Positions 22,763 through 30,385 of a DNA stretch of 41,687 nucleotides are shown here, piece after piece. This DNA comes from JBOICV01 sp050740255 (GTDB taxonomy: Bacteria; Pseudomonadota; Gammaproteobacteria; Nevskiales; JBOICV01): positions 1 to 41,687 of the forward strand of contig JBOICV010000026.1 in the NCBI GenBank assembly GCA_050740255.1. The letters are read 5' to 3'. The stretch's first letter is position 1. Every line of letters starts with the position of its first letter. Both the position numbers and the translations under genes were made by a program. The notes under the pieces are model-generated. The model did not search any database, was not told the DNA's origin, and saw nothing but the letters and a program-made list of their open reading frames with translations.

Positions 22763-23608
22763 ATGCCTGCCAAGACCGTACTGCAACGCGGGTCAATCTC
22801 GGTGATTGACTACCGCTGCGACGCCGGACCCGCCGACCAGCCCTATGTCGAGCTGCACGGTGGGCACTCCATCTCCTACGTGCGCAAAGGCAGTTTCGGC
22901 TGCCGCACGCAGGGCAAGGCCTTCGAGCTGGTGGCCGGCTCGATTCTGGTTGGCCATCCCGGCGACGAATTCATCTGCACGCATGACCACCACGTCTGTG
23001 GCGATGAATGCCTGTCCTTTCATTTCGCGCCCGATCTGGCGGAAGCCATCAGTGCCGGAGCCAAGACCTGGCGTAGCAGCGCCATCCCGCCGCTACCCGA
23101 GTTGATGGTGCTGGGCGAGCTGGGGCAGGCGGCGGCTCAGGGTAACAGCGATGTCGGCCTTGACGAGGTGGGCATGCTGCTCGCCGCACGTTTCGTTGAA
23201 AGCGTCTCCGGCTACCAGCAAAAACCACCGCTAGCCCGCGCGCTGGATCGCCGTCGCGCAGTGGAGGCTGCGCTCTGGATAGATACGCACTCGCCGGAGC
23301 CGCTGGACCTCGACCGCGCGGCACAGGAAACCGGCCTGAGCCCGTTTCACTTCCTGCGGCTTTTTGCCAAGGTACTCGGCGTGACCCCGCATCAATACCT
23401 GGTGCGCTCCCGCCTGCGTCATGCCGCACGTCTGCTGGCCGACGACGCCCGCTCCATCACCGATGTCGCCTTCGACGTCGGCTTTGCCGACCTCTCCAAT
23501 TTCGTCCGGACCTTCCATCGCGCCGCCGGCGTCTCGCCCCGCGGCTTCCGCCGGGCTGCGAAAGGCGACCGCAAGATGTTCCAGGAGCGGCTGGCCGCTC
23601 TCGCTTAA
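22763..23608 (+). CDS. AraC family transcriptional regulator
   Basis: The 281-aa protein has an N-terminal cupin-like sensing domain (HGGHSISYVRKGSFGC, VAGSILVGHPGDEFICTHDH) and a C-terminal double helix-turn-helix: LDLDRAAQETGLSPFHFLRL, then ARSITDVAFDVGFADLSNFV with RTFHRAAGVSPRGFRR. Both HTH motifs are typical and intact. ATG 22763 starts MPAKTVLQRGSISVIDYRCD; the 11 codons upstream are dissimilar to regulators and lie in the promoter area. The sensing domain is rich in Cys and His (CTHDHHVCGDEC), which could bind a metal. Probable target: the divergent DUF1295 gene. Confidence 0.9.
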   Translation: MPAKTVLQRGSISVIDYRCDAGPADQPYVELHGGHSISYVRKGSFGCRTQGKAFELVAGSILVGHPGDEFICTHDHHVCGDECLSFHFAPDLAEAISAGAKTWRSSAIPPLPELMVLGELGQAAAQGNSDVGLDEVGMLLAARFVESVSGYQQKPPLARALDRRRAVEAALWIDTHSPEPLDLDRAAQETGLSPFHFLRLFAKVLGVTPHQYLVRSRLRHAARLLADDARSITDVAFDVGFADLSNFVRTFHRAAGVSPRGFRRAAKGDRKMFQERLAALA

Positions 23609-23633
23609 GCTGCGACCTGCGCTATCCGATCCC

Positions 23634-23834
23634 TTAGGCGGCCTGGAATTGAATCTCGCGCAGGTTGAGTTTCTTGGAGCGACGCGAAAGATTGAGAATC
23701 TCGACGCCTACGACTTCATTCCTGTCGTTGTAATCCACAACGATTCCAGGGCTCACTTCCTGCGACTCCAGAATTTTGGAATCGTCCAGGCGGAGGTAGA
23801 GCGCGTCGGCTTTTTCATCAACTTTTAGTTTCAT
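23634..23834 (-). CDS. DUF2283 protein
   Basis: A 66-aa protein, MKLKVDEKADALYLRLDDSK... GIVVDYNDRNEVVGVEILNL, which is the DUF2283 pattern. Its start overlaps the end of the DUF4258 gene by four bases. DUF4258-DUF2283 pairs recur in bacteria and are often listed as putative toxin-antitoxin modules, with the DUF2283 partner the likely neutralising member. That is established as a co-occurrence only. The 24 bases to the AraC gene end hold nothing notable. Confidence 0.85.
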   Translation of the reverse strand: MKLKVDEKADALYLRLDDSKILESQEVSPGIVVDYNDRNEVVGVEILNLSRRSKKLNLREIQFQAA

Positions 23835-24082
23835 AGCTTGCCTTTCATCGCCCGATCGAAGTAAACGGTAACCACGCGCGCCGGACGAACCCGAATGTCG
23901 GCTACGACCCGCAGCACACGATCATCATACTCCGCGATGGCTCCCAGATGATGTTTGAGGTCTGGATCAGCCTTGTCAGGCTCCACTCTGGTAGGCGTAT
24001 TCAATACCTGTTCCAGCCACGCGGGTTTGATGCCGCGCTCTTGAATCACAGCCTGCGCGTGTGCCGTCAGCGAATACTTCAT
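23831..24082 (-). CDS. DUF4258 protein
   Basis: An 83-aa protein: MKYSLTAHAQAVIQERGIKP... RVLRVVADIRVRPARVVTVYFDRAMKG. The T-x-HA-x-x-R-ERGI start and the late arginine-rich beta strand with VTVYFD match DUF4258, a small fold related to RelE/BrnT-like toxins. It overlaps the DUF2283 gene downstream and the cyclase gene upstream, each by four bases, so all three form one minus-strand operon. A toxin role is possible but undemonstrated. Confidence 0.83.
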   Translation of the reverse strand: MKYSLTAHAQAVIQERGIKPAWLEQVLNTPTRVEPDKADPDLKHHLGAIAEYDDRVLRVVADIRVRPARVVTVYFDRAMKGKL

Positions 24083-25360
24083 ACGCGTGCATTCATTTCT
24101 ATCACCTCGTACACCCTCACCGGGTAATGCACACCCTTGAGCTGGAGTTCGCCCTTGTCGGTGCAGGCGAAGTCGTCCTTCACCAGCGCCCAGGTGGTGT
24201 CGCTGATCAACACCCTGCCCGGTTCGCAGTGGGCCTGGATGCGGGCGGCAAGATTGGTCTGGATGCCGATGGCGGAATAGACCTTGCGTCCCTCCGAGCC
24301 GTAGTCGCCAACCGAGGCATGGCCGGTGTTGATGCCGATGCGGGCGCGGAAGGGTTTGCGGATGCCGCGCTTGAGCCAGACATCCTTCAACTCCAGCAGA
24401 CGTTTTTGCATGTCCAGCGCCATGCGCACCGCGCGCAGGGCGTGATCCTGGTCGCTGGTAGCCTGCGGCGCGCCGAAGAAAATCATGATGCCGTCGCCGA
24501 CAAACTGGTTGAGAGTGGCGCCGTGGCGTTCGGCAATCAGCGTCATTTCGGATAAATACTCGTTGAGCACCGCCGCCAAATCCTCGGCATCGAGCTGGTC
24601 GGAAGCGTCGGTGAAGCCTTCAACATCGGAGAAAAAGATCGTGAGCCGGGTGCGCTCGGGCTTGAAAGATTCGGAGTGCTCGCCCCCGGATGATTTTGTC
24701 GGCCAGTTGCGAAGGCACGTAGCGGCGAATCAGTTTTTGCGCCGCTTGCAGGCGGCGGTCCTGTAACTTGCGCGCTGCCATCACCAATACGCTAAGCGCA
24801 AAACAGAATAGATAAAACGCCATGATCAGAAAAATCATGGCGGCTTGCCAGGCTCCGGTCTGTTGCGCGTCCAGCGAACGGTTTATGACCGCCGGCGCAT
24901 ACGCGGTGATGCCACTGGTCTCGAGGCTGATAGCGGCGGCGATCACAAACAAGCCGTAGCCGAATGCAAACCAGCCGATCTGCTCGCCGTACCAAAGCGC
25001 AACAAGCACAACAACGAGTGGATACCAGGCAAAAACTGGGGTGCTCCAAAGTCCAAACGCAGCAATAAAAGCCGCTACCCATGCACCGAAAAGCACCACC
25101 AGCATGTGCGCCGTCCACGGCGCGTCCTTTCCCGCGCGCCCTGCCAAGAGGCTAACGGCGAAACACAGGGCGAGTACCAGTCCGCCACCGGCGAACAGGC
25201 GGTCGGCCAAGACCATGTCCACAACCTCAGTGCGGGCGAGCGCAACGCGTGCCAACAGTGCGCAGATGCAGTAGGCCGGAATCGCGAGCGCCGTCAACAG
25301 CGCGGTCCTGCGGCTGGTGGACCAGCCGTTGATTTCGATGAAGCGCTCGACAAGGGTCAT
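24079..25360 (-). pseudogene. Class III nucleotide cyclase with membrane domain, frameshifted
   Basis: Two frames together encode one protein of about 426 aa: about six transmembrane helices, a linker (LIRRYVPSQLADKIIRG), and a class III cyclase domain. The first frame runs out of homology at 24683-24687, a run of five G on the coding strand; with four G it would continue GEHSESFKPERTRLTIFFSD then VEGFTDASD, in frame with LNQFVGDGIMIFFGAP and NLAARIQ. Both metal aspartates (FFSDVEG, VGDG) and the transition-state Asn/Arg (NLAAR) remain. The usual adenine-selecting Lys is Gln (LNQFVGD), and the second selectivity position is Ile (AIGIQTN), so substrate is uncertain. ATG 25360 overlaps a leader frame. 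Either a real frameshift or a homopolymer error. Confidence 0.82.
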
Positions 25361-25419
25361 AGCTTGCTCATGGTCGCGCGATCCTGCGGCTTTTGCGTTC
25401 TGCGACTCGGCAGCGTCAT
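25357..25419 (-). CDS. Possible 20-aa leader peptide before the cyclase
   Basis: A short frame, MTLPSRRTQKPQDRATMSKL, begins at ATG 25419 with a very strong Shine-Dalgarno (GGGGGAG) 6 bases upstream and ends in a TGA overlapping the cyclase ATG at 25360 (ATGA). The cyclase start itself has only weak ribosome-binding sequence, so it may depend on coupling. An alternative is a TTG start at 25423 in the cyclase frame, but its spacing to the same Shine-Dalgarno is poor. Confidence 0.4.
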   Translation of the reverse strand: MTLPSRRTQKPQDRATMSKL

Positions 25420-25473
25420 GCAAAACTCCCCCAGAGTTCGACTGAAGCTAGGGAAGTTCTGAATAACCCCCAG

Positions 25474-25543
25474 CTTGTCATTCCGGCGCAGGCCGGAATC
25501 CAGCGTTTTCAGACAACTGGACACCGACCTTCGTCGGCGTGAC
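25474..25543 (+). repeat. Family D repeat, copy 1
   Basis: Begins CTTGTCATTCCGGCGCAGGC with internal hairpin ATTCCGGC/GCCGGAAT, continues through a TTTTCA centre and CTGGACACC, and ends with a second GC hairpin and CGTGACG. A related copy lies in opposite orientation at 26628-26702. The rest of the 280-base gap (25424-25703) holds no further recognisable signal beyond the glyoxalase-fold gene's ribosome-binding site. Confidence 0.78.
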
Positions 25544-25703
25544 GCACTTACTCAGAGGTTCCCTAGTCCATCCTAAGCAATGCGCCGTGGAGTGTCACGG
25601 TTGTTCAAGCCAAGTCCCGCCGGCTTGCACTAAACCGCAATATTCTCCAAGTTTGGCCCGCACGCCCCCCCTACAGTGGGGTCTCCTGACAACGGAGGCC
25701 ATC

Positions 25704-26057
25704 ATGTACGACCATATTGGACTGAAGGTAAAAGATTTGGACGCGAGTGTGCGTTTCTACAGGGCGGCGCTGGCGACCCTGGGCCATGTGCCGGACGACT
25801 CCGGTACCGGTTTCGGCCCGAAGGGCGAACCGGCTTTGTGGTTGTATGCTTCCAAGGGGGCCAAGAGTGCGGGGATGCATGTGGCGTTCCGCGCCGCCGA
25901 TCGCTCGGCCGTGGATCGTTTCCACAAGGACGGACTCAAAGCTGGCGGGCGCGATAATGGCAGGCCCGGTTTGCGCGCCGACTACAGCCCCAAGTATTAC
26001 GCTGCCTTCCTGCTCGATCCGGACGGCAATAACGTCGAAGCGGTCTGCTTGAAATAA
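25704..26057 (+). CDS. VOC family (glyoxalase-fold) protein
   Basis: A 117-aa vicinal-oxygen-chelate protein: MYDHIGLKVKDLDASVRFYR, then GAKSAGMHVAFRAADRSAVD and the C-terminal YYAAFLLDPDGNNVEAVCLK. The layout (H-x-G-L-x-V-x-D at the start, F-x-x-DPDGN-x-E-A-V at the end) is that of small glyoxalase/bleomycin-resistance-like proteins, with metal ligands His in DHIG and Glu in VEAV. ATG 25704 has GGAGG about 8 bases upstream. Substrate unknown. Together with the SRPBCC gene it lies between inverted copies of repeat family D. Confidence 0.88.
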   Translation: MYDHIGLKVKDLDASVRFYRAALATLGHVPDDSGTGFGPKGEPALWLYASKGAKSAGMHVAFRAADRSAVDRFHKDGLKAGGRDNGRPGLRADYSPKYYAAFLLDPDGNNVEAVCLK

Positions 26058-26061
26058 GCCC

Positions 26062-26142
26062 GTTCGCCCTGAGGTATCGAAGGGCGAACCTAACTGATCA
26101 TGCTCTGTGTGACAGTTCGTGCTTCGATACCTCAGCACGAAC
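26062..26142. repeat. Family C inverted hairpin pair
   Basis: Hairpin 1: GTTCGCCCT, loop GAGGTATCGA, AGGGCGAAC (26062-26089). Hairpin 2: GTTCGTGCT, loop TCGATACCTC, AGCACGAAC (26115-26142). Each stem is a perfect 9 bp, and the two loops are exact reverse complements, so the elements stand head to head like a REP doublet (BIME). They separate the glyoxalase-fold and SRPBCC genes. Confidence 0.88.
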
Positions 26143-26177
26143 GGAGTGTGTCGCGTACCAACCTGAGGAGATTTGAA

Positions 26178-26591
26178 ATGGCTTCAATACGCAAAGAGTT
26201 TCTGGTGGAGGCCGGCGCCGATCAGGTCTGGTCGGCGGTGCGCGATTTCGGCGCTGTGCATCAACGGCTGGCGCCGGGGTTTGTGGTTGATGCGCAGCTC
26301 GACGGCGACGCCAGGGTGGTGACCTTCGGCAATGGCATGGTTGCGCGCGAGCGGCTCATAGACCTCAACGACGAGACCCGTCGCCTGGTCTATTCAGTGG
26401 TCGGAGGACGGTTTACCCACGACAACTCCTCAGTGCAAATCTTTGCCGAGGGCGAGCAGCGGTGCCGGTTTGTCTGGACGCGGGACATGCTGCCGAACGA
26501 ACTCGCAGGTCCCGTTGACGCGATGATGACGCAGGCGACAGGAGTGATGAAAAAGACCCTGGAAGCCGGTGTCGGTGCGAGGGCAGCTTGA
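26178..26591 (+). CDS. SRPBCC family (polyketide cyclase/START-like) protein
   Basis: A 137-aa protein starting MASIRKEFLVEAGADQVWSA VRDFGAVHQRLAPG, the typical opening of SRPBCC-fold ligand-binding proteins (V-W-x-x-V-x-D-F), with VTFGNGMVARERLIDLNDET and the C-terminal amphipathic helix MMTQATGVMKKTLEAG. The fold binds hydrophobic small molecules; no catalytic residues can be assigned. ATG 26178 has GAGGAG about 8 bases upstream. The ligand is unknown. Confidence 0.86.
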   Translation: MASIRKEFLVEAGADQVWSAVRDFGAVHQRLAPGFVVDAQLDGDARVVTFGNGMVARERLIDLNDETRRLVYSVVGGRFTHDNSSVQIFAEGEQRCRFVWTRDMLPNELAGPVDAMMTQATGVMKKTLEAGVGARAA

Positions 26592-26627
26592 AGCGCAGGG
26601 AGCCTCTGATCAATTTCGTCACACCGG

Positions 26628-26702
26628 CGTGATCCCGGCTTTCGCCGGGAGGTGTCCAGAGCTTTGAAAAGACTAGACTCCGGCCTTCGCCGGAATGACA
26701 AG
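26628..26702 (-). repeat. Family D repeat, copy 2
   Basis: Read on the minus strand it begins CTTGTCATTCCGGCGAAGGC, runs through TTTTCA and CTCTGGACACC, and ends with a GC hairpin (CCCGGC...GCCGGG) and ATCACG, the same order of parts as the copy at 25474. It is in inverted orientation to that copy, and the two enclose the glyoxalase-fold and SRPBCC genes. Confidence 0.78.
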
Positions 26703-26730
26703 TCACGCTCGCTAAGGTAAGTCGGCTTGG

Positions 26731-27609
26731 TTAAGCCGCGACCAACTCCACGCGCAGCTTCTTCAGTGCGGCCACTTCGATCTGACGGATGCGCTCGGCC
26801 GACACACCGTAGTGATCCGCGAGTTCCCGCAGGCCGGTTTTCTTGTCCGGCACCAGCCAGCGCTGACGCAATACATCACGCGCACGGGCATCGAGTTGTG
26901 CCAGCGCGCCCTGGAGCTTCTCTATCTGCACGTCGCTCGATTCTGCTTCGGCGATGGCATGAGCCGGGTTGGCGCTGTCGTCGGCCTGAAGATAATTTTC
27001 CGGGCCGTAGGCTTCGTCTTCGCTCTCACCATCATGCGGCGCGGCATGAAAGGCCAGGTCTTGCCCGGCGAGGCGCTGTTCCATCTCCAGCACCTCTTCA
27101 GGTTTCACGCGCAAGTCTTTCGCAACCGCTTTCACTTCATCGTCGTGCAACCAGCCGAGACGCTGCTTGGCGCTGCGCAGATTGAAGAACAGCTTGCGCT
27201 GCGCCTTGGTGGTGGCGATTTTGACGATGCGCCAGTTCTTGAGAATGAACTCGTGAATCTCCGCGCGAATCCAGTGCACGGCGAAGCTGATCAGGCGCAC
27301 ACCGACTTTGGAGTCGAAGCGCTTGACCGCCTTCATCAGGCCGATATTGCCTTCCTGTATCAGGTCCGCGAGCTGCAGGCCATAGCCCATATAGCCGCGC
27401 GCGATGTGCACCACGAAGCGCAAGTTGCCGAGCACGAGTTGCTGTGCGGCCTGCAAGTCGTTGTGCTGATGCAGGCGTTCTGCGAGGGCGCGTTCCTCGT
27501 CGGCGCTGAATACCGGGATGAAGCTGACACTGCGGATATAAGCATCCAGGCTGCCGACACTGGGTACCGGCAGGGCGACGGGACGCAAGGCCAAAGCGGT
27601 CGTGTTCAT
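26731..27609 (-). CDS. rpoH: RNA polymerase sigma factor RpoH (sigma-32)
   Basis: Heat-shock sigma factor. The 292-aa protein has region 1.2/2.1 (SLDAYIRSVSFIPVFSADEE), region 2 (LADLIQEGNIGLMKAVKRFD, VRLISFAVHWIRAEIHEFIL), the RpoH-box stretch TTKAQRKLFFNLR that marks sigma-32 proteins, and region 4.2 (LRELADHYGVSAERIRQIEV). ATG 27609 gives the usual short N-terminus (MNTTALALRPVALPVPSVG); an in-frame ATG 31 codons upstream adds non-conserved sequence. No convincing Shine-Dalgarno is seen. It follows ftsX by 79 bases in the conserved ftsY-ftsE-ftsX-rpoH order. TTGCAC-N16-TAAAAT just upstream would give an almost leaderless transcript, so I do not call it. Confidence 0.97.
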   Translation of the reverse strand: MNTTALALRPVALPVPSVGSLDAYIRSVSFIPVFSADEERALAERLHQHNDLQAAQQLVLGNLRFVVHIARGYMGYGLQLADLIQEGNIGLMKAVKRFDSKVGVRLISFAVHWIRAEIHEFILKNWRIVKIATTKAQRKLFFNLRSAKQRLGWLHDDEVKAVAKDLRVKPEEVLEMEQRLAGQDLAFHAAPHDGESEDEAYGPENYLQADDSANPAHAIAEAESSDVQIEKLQGALAQLDARARDVLRQRWLVPDKKTGLRELADHYGVSAERIRQIEVAALKKLRVELVAA

Positions 27610-27688
27610 GGGCGCTATTTTACCCCCTTTAGCAGTCTGTGCAATAGAGTGCCAGGGATTGGAAAAGTTCCGAGGATAGGGTAAAAAA

Positions 27689-28698
27689 TTATTGTGGTTC
27701 AATGGCTTGCAGATGGCGACCCACGGTCCACCAAGACCCCAGCAGACCGAGGAAAACGCTGCCCAGAAACAGCGTCAGCGTGGCTTCCAAACCGAGTCCG
27801 CCCAGCCGGAAATCGCTCTGGTACAAACCCGCCAGCCGCGCCACAGGATCCGTCAGACTCCACAGTACCGCCTGCAGCAGCAGCCAGGCCAGCAAACCAC
27901 CGCTCAGGCCGTACCAAAAGCCGGTGTATAGAAAAGGCCGCCGGATAAAACTATTGGTCGCGCCGAGCAGCTTCATCACCACGATTTCGTCCTTGCGGTT
28001 TTGAATATCAAGCCGGATGGTATTGCCGACGATGACGATAACGGCCAGGCCCAACAGCAGTGCCAGCGCCTGCACCACCAGCTCGACGATGCGCAAAATC
28101 GCGTGCAGGCGCTGCAGCCAGGCCTGATCGAGCTGGGCCACTTCGATTTCCGGCAGCGCGCGCAACTGGGTGATCAGGCCTTCCACCGCGCGCGGTGGAA
28201 GCTGCGCCTTGGGCTGAACGGTAATCACTGCCGGCAGCGGGTTTTCGCCCAATAAATCCAAGGCGGCGCCGAAGCCGGAGTGGCGGCGGAACTCGGCCAG
28301 CGCGTCGGCGCGCGAAAGATAACGCGACTCGCTGACCTCGGCACGCCGCCCGATTTGCTGCGCCAGCGCCGCGCCTCGCGCCTCGCTGACGTTGTCCTTG
28401 AGAAACAGCGAAGCCTGCACGGTGCGTTCCCAGCTCAGGCTCACGCGATTGAAATTGGTCAGCAGCAGGTGCAGCCCCGCGGGTAGCGCCAGTGTGATGC
28501 CGATCACTGCCGCCGTCAGCACGCTGGCGGCGGGTGCCCGGTAAAGCTGGCCGAGCGAGAACAGGCAGATACGGGCGTGTTCCTGCACAAAGCGCCGCAG
28601 CGCGTTCGGGCGCAAATCGTCGGCGCGGCGAACCTTTTTGGCCGGCGCGGGCGCGGCTTTTTTGGGCGGGGGTTGCGGCGGCGGGCGCGTGCGGGTAT

Positions 28699-28702
<4 letters not shown>
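27689..28702 (-). CDS. ftsX: Cell division protein FtsX
   Basis: Membrane subunit of the FtsEX complex, which couples the divisome to control of septal peptidoglycan amidases. The 337-aa protein has a proline/lysine-rich cytoplasmic N-terminus (PPPQPPPKKAAPAPAKK), one helix, a large periplasmic domain (RTVQASLFLKDNVSE...), and three C-terminal helices with NTIRLDIQNRKDEIVVMKLL, the FtsX signature. The start overlaps the ftsE stop by four bases. Confidence 0.96.
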
Positions 28703-29400
<698 letters not shown>

Positions 29401-29411
29401 GGCGCGAGATA

Positions 29412-30350
29412 TTAGGGTGCGTCGAGCAGCGCGTCCACGAAATCTTCCGCTTGGAACTCGCCGAGGTCGGCGGCGGTCTCGCCCACGCCGATGAAACGGA
29501 TCGGCAGCGCCAGGCGCTTGGCCAAAGCCAATACGACTCCGCCCTTGGCGCTACCGTCGAGCTTGGTCAAGGTAAGGCCGGTGAGGCCGACGGCGGCGTG
29601 AAACTGCACGGCTTGATTCAGCGCATTGCCACCAGTGGTTGCGTCCACCACCAGCATCACTTCATGCGGCGCGTAGGCGTCATGCTTTTGCAGCACACGC
29701 TTCACCTTCTTGAGTTCTTCCATGAGATTGTGCTGGGTGTGCAGGCGGCCGGCGGTGTCGGCGATCAGCACATCCATGTCGCGCGCTTTGGCCGCCTGCC
29801 AGGCGTCGAAAATCACTGAGGCCGGATCAGCCCCGGCGCCCTGCGCGATGACTGGTACGCCGTGGCGCTCGCCCCAGACGCGCAGTTGTTCCACGGCCGC
29901 GGCGCGGAAGGTATCGCCTGCGGCGAGCATGACCTTCAAGCCTTGCGCCTGGAATCTCTGGCCGAGCTTGCCGATGGTGGTGGTCTTGCCGACGCCGTTG
30001 ACGCCCACCATCAGAATCACGTAAGGGCGAATGTAATCGGGAATCGCAAGCGGTTTGGAACAGGGCACCAGAATCTTCAGCAGACCTTCACTTAGGGCTT
30101 GCCGGACGTCCTGTTCGTTCTTGAGCTGACCTTTGCGGACCTGTGCGCGCAGACCTTGCACGAGGTCGGCGCTGGTTTCCACTCCCACATCCGCCAGCAG
30201 CAGACGGTTTTCCAGCTCCTCCAGCAGGTGCTCGTCAATCCCGTGTGCCGATAGCAGATTGGCGAGATCGTAGGTAAGCCAGGAATCGCCACGGTTCAGG
30301 CGACTGCGCAGGCGCTGCACGAAACTGGAGCGGTCGCTGGGCGCGGACAT
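29412..30350 (-). CDS. ftsY: Signal recognition particle receptor FtsY
   Basis: GTPase receptor that docks SRP-ribosome complexes at the inner membrane. The 312-aa sequence has the N domain (LSAHGIDEHLLEELENRLLL), G1 GVNGVGKTTT, DTFRAAAVEQL, G3 ADTAGRLHTQHNLM, TKLDGSAKGG and the closing FIGVGETAADLGEF. It lacks the long acidic A domain of Escherichia coli FtsY, as in many other bacteria; membrane binding would rely on the amphipathic N-terminal helix. It lies 35 bases downstream of the DedA/PAP2/LssY gene and heads ftsY-ftsE-ftsX-rpoH. Confidence 0.97.
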   Translation of the reverse strand: MSAPSDRSSFVQRLRSRLNRGDSWLTYDLANLLSAHGIDEHLLEELENRLLLADVGVETSADLVQGLRAQVRKGQLKNEQDVRQALSEGLLKILVPCSKPLAIPDYIRPYVILMVGVNGVGKTTTIGKLGQRFQAQGLKVMLAAGDTFRAAAVEQLRVWGERHGVPVIAQGAGADPASVIFDAWQAAKARDMDVLIADTAGRLHTQHNLMEELKKVKRVLQKHDAYAPHEVMLVVDATTGGNALNQAVQFHAAVGLTGLTLTKLDGSAKGGVVLALAKRLALPIRFIGVGETAADLGEFQAEDFVDALLDAP

Positions 30351-30385
30351 TTAGTTGGATACGAAACGCAGGGGTGCGTAGTTGG

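Noticed and set aside
27610..27688. Sigma-54-like CTGGCAC...TTGCA upstream of rpoH on the minus strand
   Set aside because: The GG to GC spacing is 9 bases instead of the required 10, so it would not be expected to function.
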